Assembly (NCBI GenBank): GCA_027083045.1 | Contig: JALWQP010000078.1 | Location: 1 to 5,424, forward strand | DNA length: 5,424 nucleotides | Source: Desulfurococcales archaeon | GTDB taxonomy: Archaea; Thermoproteota; Thermoprotei_A; Sulfolobales; Desulfurococcaceae | Direction of reading: 5' to 3' | Shown: positions 1 through 5,370 of the stretch, one piece after another | Layout of the letters: every line of letters begins with the position of its first letter | Numbering within the stretch: the first letter of the stretch is position 1 | Notes under the pieces: generated by a model | Seen by the model: only the letters and a program-made list of their open reading frames with translations | Databases searched by the model: none | What the model was told of the DNA's origin: nothing | Translations under genes and position numbers: made by a program

Positions 1-251
1 CTGAACGCTATTGCTGTCATTATCAATGGAGTCGACTTCAAGAGAAGATAACCTACATCAGTATATCCCCACGAAAACAGTACCTCGTAGACCTTGAGGG
101 GATCGTATCCTAGGACTAGTAGAGCCAGAGCACCAGCAAGAAAGCCTATAGCGGCGGATAAGAATACTTCGAGAGCGGCCATGCCGTAGTCTTGGGCTCT
201 GGCCTTGAATCTAGCCCTGAGTTTTTGGAAGAACCCATCTTTACTCGGCAT
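1..251 (-). CDS. BMP/nucleoside-type ABC transporter permease, N-terminal part (cut by left edge)
   Basis: This is the first 83 codons of an inner-membrane permease subunit; the rest lies beyond the left edge. It starts at ATG 251-249, preceded by a strong GGTGGTG ribosome site. The visible part has a short basic cytoplasmic N-terminus (about residues 1-24, including KLRARFKARAQ). A long hydrophobic segment follows (about 25-48, Ala/Leu/Gly-rich), then GYDPLKVYEVLFSWGY, then KSTPLIMTAIAF leading into a second membrane segment. The order 'G-x-x-PL-x-x-Y ... PLI-T-x-A' is typical of the YufP/NupP and RbsC-like permease family (established family pattern). The start lies inside the 3' end of the ATPase gene with an 11-nt overlap, so translation is probably coupled. 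It should pair with a second permease encoded further left to form the membrane channel. The family call is firm; the substrate is inferred only from the adjacent BMP-type binding protein. Confidence 0.85.
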   Translation of the reverse strand, partial: MPSKDGFFQKLRARFKARAQDYGMAALEVFLSAAIGFLAGALALLVLGYDPLKVYEVLFSWGYTDVGYLLLKSTPLIMTAIAF

Positions 252-1749
252 GTACACCACCCATTAAGAGACCCAGTTTTTCAAGGGTGAACTCCTCTGG
301 CTTACCTACCGCCATTATCTTGCCCTCGTAGATAACCGCTATCCTGTCGCTGAGTTGCAGGATCTCGTCTAGATCCGTTGAGATCAAAAGAATGGCTTTG
401 CCCTCGTCCCTTAATTTTACAAGCATCTTTCTTATGAACTCTGTTGCTCCAACGTCGAGTCCTTGGGTAGGCTCGGCTACTATAAACACCTGTGGCTCTC
501 TAACAATCTCTCTTCCAACCATTACTTTCTGCTGGTTTCCACCACTAAGGTACTTAACAGGAGTTAGTATGCTCGGCGTAACGACCTCGAGTTCTTCAAC
601 AACCTTCCTTGTTATCTCGTCTCCTTTGCCCCAATCGAGGTAGCCTAGCTTGCCTAATATTCTGTAAATATTGGTTAGAACGACGTTCTCACGTAAAGTC
701 ATATCTAGGACCAGGCCTACCGCCCTACTATCAGGGACATATGCCAAACCATTCCTGTATCGCTCAAGTGTCGAAAAATGCGTTATGTCCTTATCATACA
801 GCTTTATCCTTCCCTTATAGATCTTCCTTATTCCGGCTATTGCCTCTGCTAGTTCTCTCTGACCATTACCCTGAACTCCCGCTATGCCAAGTATTTCTCC
901 CTCACGTAGCTCGAGTGATACCCCTTTTACCGCATCGATGCCTCTCTCGTCTTTAACCCATAGATCCCCGATCACAAGGGCGACACGGCCAGGCTTTGCT
1001 GGTTTCTTCTCAATCTTTAACACTATCTCTCTCTGAACCATCATCCTCGCCAGGTCTACTTCGGTAACCTTCGCCGTCTCGACCGTGTCTATCTTTCTAC
1101 CTCTTCTAAGAACAGTTATTCTGTCGGTGACGCGTTTGACTTCTTTGAGCTTGTGCGTAATGAATATGACCGTTATTCCAAGCTCTTTCAGCCGCGCCAA
1201 TGTCCTAAAGAGTTCTTCCGTCTCGATGGGCGTCAGTACGCTGGTCGGCTCGTCGAGGATGAGTATCTTGGCGTCTCGCAACAGTGTCTTAATAATCTCT
1301 ACTCTCTGCTGAACACCTACAGGAAGATCCTCAACACCGCTATCTAGGGGGACTTTGAGCCCAACAGTCTCCATTAATTCTTCAGCCTTTTTCCTTGTCT
1401 CCGATACCGTTGCCTTTGGATTAATGGCTAGGTGGCTAAGGTGAAGGTTCTCTATGACTGTGAATGTAGGTACTAATGTGAATTTCTGGTATACCATTCC
1501 TATGCCTTGTTTGATCGCGTCCCATGGGCCTTTGAACTTTACTTTTTTGCCGAAGATTCTGATCTCTCCCTTGGTCGGCTTAATCTCCCCATATAGAATC
1601 CTCATGAGAGTGGTCTTACCGGCACCGTTCTCTCCTAACAATCCATGGATTTCTCCCTTGTAAACAACAAAGTCCACGTCTCGCAGAGCAACAACGCCGT
1701 CCGGATATATTTTTGTGATATGAAGCATCTCAACGGCAGGCTCTGTCAA
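241..1749 (-). CDS. BMP/nucleoside-type ABC transporter ATPase with two nucleotide-binding domains
   Basis: This 502-aa cytoplasmic ATPase powers the uptake transporter and is laid out like YufO/NupO and RbsA. Domain 1 has Walker A GENGAGKT (39-46), Q-loop MVYQKF (85-90), signature LPVGVQQRVEI (142-152), Walker B ILILDEPTS (162-170) and switch His199 (ITHK). Domain 2 has a degenerate Walker A, GVQGNGQREL (291-300), without the Lys-Ser/Thr. It also has YVPDSR (337-342), signature LSGGNQQK (401-408), a Walker B with the usual Asp replaced by Ala (VFIVAEPTQGLDVGA, about 421-435) and STDLDE (457-462) in place of the switch His. These second-domain departures are normal for the sugar/nucleoside two-domain ATPases, so this is not a broken gene. 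The chosen start is TTG at 1749, because AGGTGG lies 9 nt upstream; the next Met is residue 8. The stop overlaps the permease start by 11 nt. The gene follows the binding-protein gene after a 114-nt gap. Confidence 0.95.
   Translation of the reverse strand: MTEPAVEMLHITKIYPDGVVALRDVDFVVYKGEIHGLLGENGAGKTTLMRILYGEIKPTKGEIRIFGKKVKFKGPWDAIKQGIGMVYQKFTLVPTFTVIENLHLSHLAINPKATVSETRKKAEELMETVGLKVPLDSGVEDLPVGVQQRVEIIKTLLRDAKILILDEPTSVLTPIETEELFRTLARLKELGITVIFITHKLKEVKRVTDRITVLRRGRKIDTVETAKVTEVDLARMMVQREIVLKIEKKPAKPGRVALVIGDLWVKDERGIDAVKGVSLELREGEILGIAGVQGNGQRELAEAIAGIRKIYKGRIKLYDKDITHFSTLERYRNGLAYVPDSRAVGLVLDMTLRENVVLTNIYRILGKLGYLDWGKGDEITRKVVEELEVVTPSILTPVKYLSGGNQQKVMVGREIVREPQVFIVAEPTQGLDVGATEFIRKMLVKLRDEGKAILLISTDLDEILQLSDRIAVIYEGKIMAVGKPEEFTLEKLGLLMGGVHAE
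256..262 (-). promoter_or_regulatory. Ribosome binding site of the permease gene
   Basis: On the minus strand GGGTGGT ends 4 nt before the ATG at 251. It lies inside the last codons of the ATPase gene and supports the overlapping start of the permease. Confidence 0.6.
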
Positions 1750-1756
1750 TGAGAGT

Positions 1757-1764
1757 AACCACCT
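1757..1764 (-). promoter_or_regulatory. Ribosome binding site fixing a TTG start for the ATPase
   Basis: AGGTGGTT on the minus strand has its AGGTGG core 9 nt before TTG 1749-1747. No comparable motif precedes the internal ATG at codon 8, so the TTG is preferred. Confidence 0.55.
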
Positions 1765-1810
1765 ATATTTCTGTAAAGAGCGGTTTTGGTTTTAGTATAA
1801 GTAAATAAGC

Positions 1811-1829
1811 GGATGAAAATAAAAATAAT
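1811..1829 (-). terminator. T-rich tract after the binding-protein gene (possible partial terminator)
   Basis: In the 114-nt gap between the binding-protein stop (1864) and the ATPase start (1749), the minus strand reads ATTATTTTTATTTTCATCC. Archaeal RNA polymerase terminates at U-rich tracts without needing a strong hairpin (established). A leaky stop here would make more binding protein than ATPase, a usual need in ABC uptake systems. The reading as a terminator is inference; the tract could also be an AT-rich spacer or part of an internal promoter. Confidence 0.3.
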
Positions 1830-1863
1830 GTTTATGTTTTGGAAGAAGATCCTTTTAGCCCAG

Positions 1864-3162
1864 CTATATGTGGCCCTTTGCGAGGGCCGCGTCGAGGTTT
1901 CCGTTCTGTAGCTCTTGTATGATCTTCTGGTACTCGTCATGCGTTGTCGGTGTCTTGAACGCTATCTGCCCACTTATGATCATCTGTTCGAGCTTGTCAA
2001 CTAGCTTCCATGCGTATTCAGGTATATACTTGTGCCTTGTCTCATTAACTATCTTGACGATCTCGTCTGGTGTTAAACTGGTCTTGTGTGCCTTGTATGC
2101 TAGCTCGGCAAAGTACTTTACTCCGTTAAGATCCCAGATGCCTACACCTCCCTCCTTAAGTCCTAGGGTTACTATGCCTGGCTTCCAGTTGCCTGTAGCG
2201 ACCATCTTGATCGCGGTAAATACTGCCACGTCAACACGCTTAGCACCGCTTATAGGTATGTGATATGGATCAATCCATTCTTGGCTAGCATCTTGTCCGA
2301 TGGCAAGTACTATATGATCTGGATGCTGCTTGTCCCAGTCCTTGACAGCATTAAACATTCCTAAGTGAGTCAAGCCTGCTAGTCCATAGATCACCCTTGC
2401 GCCCTGCTGGATGAGCTGCATACCAACAGTATAGCCTTTTTGAGTGTCAGTGAAGGTTCCAGTGTACTGCCATAGGAAATTAATCTTCTTCCCTGTTTCT
2501 TTCTCGAAGTACTTGACACCGAAGAGATAGCCTATGTGGAACTTCCATAGAGGCGGTATATCCATGCCAGCTAACGCTGCGACCGTATTACCTCCGAGCT
2601 TAAGGGCCATAGCTGATGCTAGTATCCCTACGAGAGCCGCACATTCCTGCTCGCGGAACAGTATGTCCACTTCGTTCTTCCTGACAACCCCTGTAGTCGA
2701 GTCTATTAGTGCATACTTCTGGTTAGGGAACTTGTCAGCGGTCTTGTTAAGAGGATCAGTCCATAGGAATCCGATCAGTACTATTATGTCGTATTTACCG
2801 CTCTTGCTGAGCTGCTCGAGCAATGGTTGCATGTCAGCGGTGCTTCTAGGCGTGATGAACTCTATGTGTGCTCCTAGTTCTTTCTCCGCTCTCATTGCTC
2901 CGAGGTATGCCATGTCATTGAAGCTGAGATCTCCTCTTCCACCGACGTCGAAAACTACTGCCACATTAACTTTCTTTACAGCTGCCGTTGTCGTCGTTGT
3001 CGTTGTAGTCGTCGTGGTCTGGGTTGCTGTTGTAGTCGGTGACTGAGTGGTTGTGGGTGTTGCCCTTCCTTGCTGTGTTGATGCGAAGTATATGGCGAGA
3101 CCTGCTATAATTATAATGGCTACAACTAATATGGCTAAGGCAGATCTAGTTATAGCCTTCAA
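1864..3162 (-). CDS. BMP-family (PnrA-like) ABC transporter solute-binding protein
   Basis: This is a 432-aa binding protein displayed outside the membrane. It has a basic N-terminus (MKAITR), a hydrophobic segment (about 8-27) and a Thr-rich linker (30-60, with 11 Thr in a row at 49-59). The BMP domain then runs to about residue 406. Family landmarks seen are FDVGGRGDLSFND (71-83), ILFREQECAALVGILA (167-182), AGMDIPPLWKFHIGY (198-212), TDTQKGYTVGMQLIQQGARVIYGLAG (238-263), IGQDASQ (288-294), KRVDVAVFTAIK (308-319) and LGLKEGGVGI (333-342). No lipobox Cys is visible, so anchoring is probably by the N-terminal segment rather than a lipid. About 25 extra residues (407-432) follow the usual C-terminal ISGQIAFKTPTT. 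The start is TTG at 3162, with GGTGAT 5 nt upstream. It is first in the operon, ahead of ATPase and permease. Characterised BMP proteins bind purine nucleosides; substrate here is inference. Confidence 0.95.
   Translation of the reverse strand: MKAITRSALAILVVAIIIIAGLAIYFASTQQGRATPTTTQSPTTTATQTTTTTTTTTTTAAVKKVNVAVVFDVGGRGDLSFNDMAYLGAMRAEKELGAHIEFITPRSTADMQPLLEQLSKSGKYDIIVLIGFLWTDPLNKTADKFPNQKYALIDSTTGVVRKNEVDILFREQECAALVGILASAMALKLGGNTVAALAGMDIPPLWKFHIGYLFGVKYFEKETGKKINFLWQYTGTFTDTQKGYTVGMQLIQQGARVIYGLAGLTHLGMFNAVKDWDKQHPDHIVLAIGQDASQEWIDPYHIPISGAKRVDVAVFTAIKMVATGNWKPGIVTLGLKEGGVGIWDLNGVKYFAELAYKAHKTSLTPDEIVKIVNETRHKYIPEYAWKLVDKLEQMIISGQIAFKTPTTHDEYQKIIQELQNGNLDAALAKGHI
2983..3075 (-). repeat. 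Thr-rich linker coding region (ACN codon repeat) of the binding protein
   Basis: Codons 30-60 encode a Thr/Pro/Gln/Ser-rich tether. In the 11-Thr run all four ACN codons are mixed, with ACG and ACA most common. The DNA is therefore a low-complexity repeat, while what is kept is the amino acid composition. Such linkers between a membrane anchor and the binding domain are common in archaeal solute-binding proteins and are often O-glycosylated (established for the class, not shown here). The tract may vary in length between strains. Confidence 0.8.
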
Positions 3163-3167
3163 TCACT

Positions 3168-3173
3168 ATCACC
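3168..3173 (-). promoter_or_regulatory. Ribosome binding site fixing the TTG start of the binding protein
   Basis: GGTGAT on the minus strand lies 5 nt before TTG 3162-3160. There is no in-frame ATG upstream, and the hydrophobic anchor begins a few codons after this start. Confidence 0.6.
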
Positions 3174-3177
3174 AGGA

Positions 3178-3196
3178 ACAATAGTGCTTAGATTGT
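3178..3196. repeat. Inverted repeat ACAAT-N9-ATTGT, possible operator
   Basis: Perfect 5-nt arms (3178-3182 and 3192-3196) flank a 9-nt spacer, placing arm centres about 14 bp apart. The site sits where transcription of the binding-protein operon is expected to begin, about 25 nt downstream of the minus-strand TATA-like box. That placement suits a repressor, but short AT-rich arms like these also arise by chance. Confidence 0.2.
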
Positions 3197-3211
3197 CTTT
3201 TCTCAGGCAAC

Positions 3212-3227
3212 ATAAATAAACTCTTTT
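3212..3227 (-). promoter_or_regulatory. Promoter of the transporter operon (purine-rich BRE-like plus TATA-like box)
   Basis: On the minus strand AAAGAG is followed by TTTATTTAT (3220-3212). With the normal archaeal spacing of about 25 nt, transcription would start near 3190. That leaves a leader of roughly 29 nt containing the GGTGAT ribosome site. This is a motif-based prediction. Confidence 0.45.
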
Positions 3228-3298
3228 CCATGATCAGATGATGCCCTCTAGAAATAATGTGTTCAAAAGAATTGTACAGATTAATGATTATAACCCGC

Positions 3299-3309
3299 AC
3301 TATATATTT
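3299..3309 (+). promoter_or_regulatory. TATA box of the plus-strand gene pair
   Basis: The sequence ACTATATATTT is a good archaeal TATA element. It is centred about 34 nt before the ATG at 3338, so transcription should start around 3326-3330 and give a very short leader beginning at or near the GGTGAT ribosome site. It is back to back with the transporter-operon promoter, the two TATA elements lying about 88 bp apart. Confidence 0.5.
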
Positions 3310-3327
3310 CTAGTTTATCAGAATCGC

Positions 3328-3333
3328 GGTGAT
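3328..3333 (+). promoter_or_regulatory. Ribosome binding site that decides the start of the 210-aa protein
   Basis: GGTGAT ends 4 nt before ATG 3338. The in-frame GTG at 3329-3331 lies inside this motif, so it is more likely part of the ribosome site than a start codon. Confidence 0.6.
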
Positions 3334-3337
3334 AGAA

Positions 3338-3970
3338 ATGGAGAAGAGGTTATTGGGGATAATCATATTATTCGTGATCATCTTATTGGGTGTAGCCGCT
3401 ACTTCATTCTATATGGGTAGAAAATACGGCGAAAACCTCGCAAAAACAACGACTAGCCCTGAACCATTCACAAAAGCTATAAACAAAATATTCGAACCTG
3501 ACCTCAAAAAGGCCATGACGAGCTCTAAGCACCTAATGTACCTCTCTGATAAGTTGAACTTTAACAATCTAGAGATTGGGAAATACTATGTTTTCTGCGA
3601 CGCTGGCCTAAAACTCTACAACGGCACAGATCTCTACGCATTATTTGGTGCCCTCAAGTATCCAGGCTACTTTATAAATGGTTTAACGCTTATACAGCCA
3701 TACAAGAAGTTCGTCATGATAATTAATATGTCTATGGAAGGGATATCAGATTACATGTTAGAACTCGTTCTAGTAAACACCAATACAGGAGAACAACTCA
3801 GTTACGGGATATTACATCATAGGCCGACAATAGCGTATATCAATATAACTGATCCGAGCGAATATGGGAACTACAAGGTGTATCTATATGGATGGATAAA
3901 GACCAGTTCAACGAAAGCTTCAATATCATACAACATCGACTTAAGAGCATGTATTGAGCATGAAAAATAG
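3338..3970 (+). CDS. Hypothetical membrane-anchored protein with an outer domain
   Basis: I do not recognise the family. The protein has 210 aa from ATG 3338; three more codons are possible from GTG 3329, but that GTG is within the ribosome site. A short basic start (MEKR) is followed by one hydrophobic segment (about 5-25), then RKYGENLAKTTTSPEP, a short Thr-containing spacer. A soluble domain (about 43-210) follows, rich in Tyr, Ile and alternating hydrophobic residues that suggest beta strands in its second half. Three N-glycosylation sequons, NGT (95-97), NMS (130-132) and NIT (169-171), and two Cys (87 and 205) that could form a disulfide fit an extracytoplasmic location. No catalytic motif is visible. 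It has its own promoter, diverges from the transporter operon, and is followed 19 nt later by the helical-protein gene, so the two are probably cotranscribed. A link with the transporter cannot be judged. Confidence 0.75.
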   Translation: MEKRLLGIIILFVIILLGVAATSFYMGRKYGENLAKTTTSPEPFTKAINKIFEPDLKKAMTSSKHLMYLSDKLNFNNLEIGKYYVFCDAGLKLYNGTDLYALFGALKYPGYFINGLTLIQPYKKFVMIINMSMEGISDYMLELVLVNTNTGEQLSYGILHHRPTIAYINITDPSEYGNYKVYLYGWIKTSSTKASISYNIDLRACIEHEK

Positions 3971-3975
3971 CGGCA

Positions 3976-3979
3976 GAGG
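3976..3979 (+). promoter_or_regulatory. Possible ribosome binding site for the helical-protein gene
   Basis: GAGG lies 10 nt before ATG 3990. It is a short match, but the earlier in-frame candidates TTG 3954 and ATG 3960 have no recognisable motif, which tips the choice to 3990. Confidence 0.35.
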
Positions 3980-3989
3980 ATCATGGACT

Positions 3990-4736
3990 ATGGCTCAGAA
4001 TATGAGGATAATAGAAGAGAAATTCTTGGACTCCATAAAGACTAGAAGCTTCAGAGATATATATGAATCGTTAAAACAGATCTTCAGGACCGGCGATTCT
4101 TCTCTCATCAACAGTATCGTTGAAAGGCTTCGGGCTAATCCCGAGCTAATAGAAGACTTGCTTGAGATCGCTAAGGAGGAGATCAAACATATTAATGAAG
4201 GTCTATGGCACCTCTATGGTGTTGCACTAGTAGTGGAATTACTAGGTTTTATGGAGAAATACTGTGATGCTTCGAGACTAGTGTTGAGCATTTTATCTGC
4301 GAAGCCCAAAAGTGTCGATCTCGATGAGCTCTACAAGACAATGCTTTATTCTGCAATACTCTCGTTTCCACCAGATAAGTTAGCAGAATTAATACACACA
4401 TTGATACGAAGCGGGACAATAGACTCACTCGCGGCAAGCGAAACTCTTACAGGTTTCGTTGAGCTAGGTCCACATTCTTATCTCGTCAATGAGAAATTGC
4501 TCTTCAGTTTAGCAGATCTCATTGAGGAGATCCTTGTGCAGGCCATGAACACTATTAAGGAGCCTGAGATTCTCGAGAGAATATATAGTAATACATCTGT
4601 TTTCTTGAGTGAGCTCTACGAGAGATGTAGAGAGATCCATAATTATTCTCCTTGTGAGAAAATAAAGAAGAGAAGAAAGATGTTTGGTGCCTTGGAAAAG
4701 ATCGGTGAGGAGATCCTCAGACTGCGGGCGAAGTAA
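3990..4736 (+). CDS. Hypothetical all-helical, probably cytoplasmic protein
   Basis: I do not recognise the family. From ATG 3990 the protein has 248 aa. In-frame starts at TTG 3954 (260 aa) or ATG 3960 (258 aa) would overlap the upstream gene by up to 17 nt and remain possible. There is no signal peptide or membrane segment. The sequence reads as a run of amphipathic helices, for example 5-33, 38-49, 52-67, 71-90, 93-103, 110-125, 128-140, 168-187, 191-216 and 223-246. This resembles a helical-repeat (HEAT/TPR-like) scaffold, but I see no repeat consensus. Loops hold Pro/Gly breaks such as NPEL (50-53) and FPPDK (126-130). The C-terminus is basic (KIKKRRK, 224-230). Cys occurs at 92, 213 and 222. 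It probably shares a transcript with the upstream membrane protein. Its 3' end overlaps the convergent gene by 20 nt. A scaffold or adaptor role is only a guess from shape. Confidence 0.75.
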   Translation: MAQNMRIIEEKFLDSIKTRSFRDIYESLKQIFRTGDSSLINSIVERLRANPELIEDLLEIAKEEIKHINEGLWHLYGVALVVELLGFMEKYCDASRLVLSILSAKPKSVDLDELYKTMLYSAILSFPPDKLAELIHTLIRSGTIDSLAASETLTGFVELGPHSYLVNEKLLFSLADLIEEILVQAMNTIKEPEILERIYSNTSVFLSELYERCREIHNYSPCEKIKKRRKMFGALEKIGEEILRLRAK

Positions 4737-5193
4737 CGATTGGTCTATGCCTTGTCCTTATGACTATTGTTAGCCCATATTTTCTCGATATCCTGTACAT
4801 CTGCTCGATCATGCTAGAGACGCTGAGCTCTCTCCGAACACCGTCTCTGTCAAACCTGTAGATCCTCAGTGGACATAGCTCTTTTCGTGACTTGCAGTTA
4901 TAGGCTAGGCCCTTTATTCGTCTCGAGAGAGTTATCAGTAGAGCGTATACTGGCAGATTTGGTATTGATGCGCGCTCCGACACTATTTTATAGAGGTATT
5001 TGGAAATCTTAAGTGCCTCCTCTAGATCCTCGGCATGGATTATGCCATCGTGGAGCTCTAATACGTATCTACGCCAATTGCCGCTTATTCTGTTATGATA
5101 TAGTATGGATATTCTATTTGGTGTCTCATAAATATATTCGTAGACGATCCTCGTTCTACCGTTTATCACGATGCTGTTCTTCCAATCTCCCAC
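4717..5193 (-). CDS. Hypothetical Arg-rich 158-aa protein
   Basis: I do not recognise the family. The protein has 158 aa, starting at GTG 5193 with GGGGGAT 4 nt upstream. It contains 20 Arg, including pairs at 41-42, 91-92 and 120-121, so it is basic. The first half looks like a beta meander (IVINGRTRIVYEYIYE, RISILYH, WRRYVLELHDG). An acidic-to-basic helix follows (HAEDLEEALKISKYLYKIVSERA, about 53-75). A further helix (82-94) leads to a Cys pair, C100 and C107, with six residues between (YNCKSRKELCPL). After RFDRDGVRREL comes a last helix and a strand (LTIVIRTRH). No signal peptide or membrane span is seen. A basic protein with a Cys pair could bind nucleic acid, but no known motif is present and a CX6C pair alone is not a zinc site. 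The 3' end overlaps the convergent helical-protein gene by 20 nt. The stop is TGA. Confidence 0.7.
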   Translation of the reverse strand: MGDWKNSIVINGRTRIVYEYIYETPNRISILYHNRISGNWRRYVLELHDGIIHAEDLEEALKISKYLYKIVSERASIPNLPVYALLITLSRRIKGLAYNCKSRKELCPLRIYRFDRDGVRRELSVSSMIEQMYRISRKYGLTIVIRTRHRPIVTSPAV

Positions 5194-5197
5194 TTTT

Positions 5198-5204
5198 ATC
5201 CCCC
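5198..5204 (-). promoter_or_regulatory. Ribosome binding site fixing a GTG start for the 158-aa protein
   Basis: GGGGGAT on the minus strand lies 4 nt before GTG 5193-5191. The next in-frame Met is far inside the protein (residue 128), so the GTG start is well supported. Confidence 0.5.
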
Positions 5205-5228
5205 GAAAATCAGTTTATGATAGCTAGT

Positions 5229-5237
5229 GATATATTA
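5229..5237 (-). promoter_or_regulatory. TATA-like box of the 158-aa protein gene
   Basis: The minus strand reads GTAATATATC here, centred about 39 nt before the GTG. Transcription would start near 5207, giving a short leader that just includes the GGGGGAT ribosome site. The surrounding 60 bases are very AT-rich (5241-5300 has 13 G or C), so other TATA-like choices exist. Confidence 0.4.
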
Positions 5238-5294
5238 CATTATCCCTTCCAGAATATATAGAGGAATATGTAAAAACTATTACAACATATTATA

Positions 5295-5312
5295 ATTTTT
5301 CTATCGAAAAAT
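5295..5312. repeat. AT-rich perfect inverted repeat (hairpin)
   Basis: ATTTTTC (5295-5301) and GAAAAAT (5306-5312) form a perfect 7-bp stem around a 4-nt TATC loop. It lies upstream of the minus-strand 158-aa gene and upstream of the right-edge leader, so it could be a protein-binding site. A terminator is less likely because no gene reads into it from inside the window. Confidence 0.3.
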
Positions 5313-5330
5313 CGGTGGGACTTTTGAACC

Positions 5331-5357
5331 TATGCATCGCATTACCTATTTATGCAT
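5331..5357. repeat. Twin TATGCAT repeats, 20 bp apart (possible operator)
   Basis: TATGCAT occurs at 5331-5337 and again at 5351-5357. Each contains the perfect palindrome ATGCAT, and the spacing is exactly 20 bp, close to two helical turns, so both face the same side of DNA. The second copy overlaps a TATA-like stretch (TATTTATGCATATAG, 5347-5361) on the plus strand. This arrangement would suit a regulator of a rightward gene beyond the edge. It is a prediction from pattern only. Confidence 0.35.
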
Positions 5358-5370
5358 ATAGATTTGATCG

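Noticed and set aside
609..956. A 115-codon plus-strand open frame
   Set aside because: It is antisense to the second domain of the ATPase, whose motifs are intact; the translated sequence is low quality.
291..1380. Missing catalytic residues in the second ATPase domain
   Set aside because: The degenerate Walker A, altered Walker B and absent switch His are usual for the two-domain nucleoside/sugar ATPases and do not indicate decay.
1746..1940. A 64-codon minus-strand frame bridging the binding-protein end and the ATPase start
   Set aside because: It runs through the T-rich gap in another frame, overlaps both real genes and has no recognisable product.
1868..2263. A 131-codon plus-strand open frame
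   Set aside because: It is antisense to conserved motifs of the binding protein and has no ribosome site or protein-like pattern.
2534..3046. A 170-codon plus-strand open frame with a poly-Val stretch
   Set aside because: It lies opposite the binding-protein gene, and its poly-Val is simply the antisense of the Thr (ACN) codons. The minus-strand frame has full BMP-family homology.
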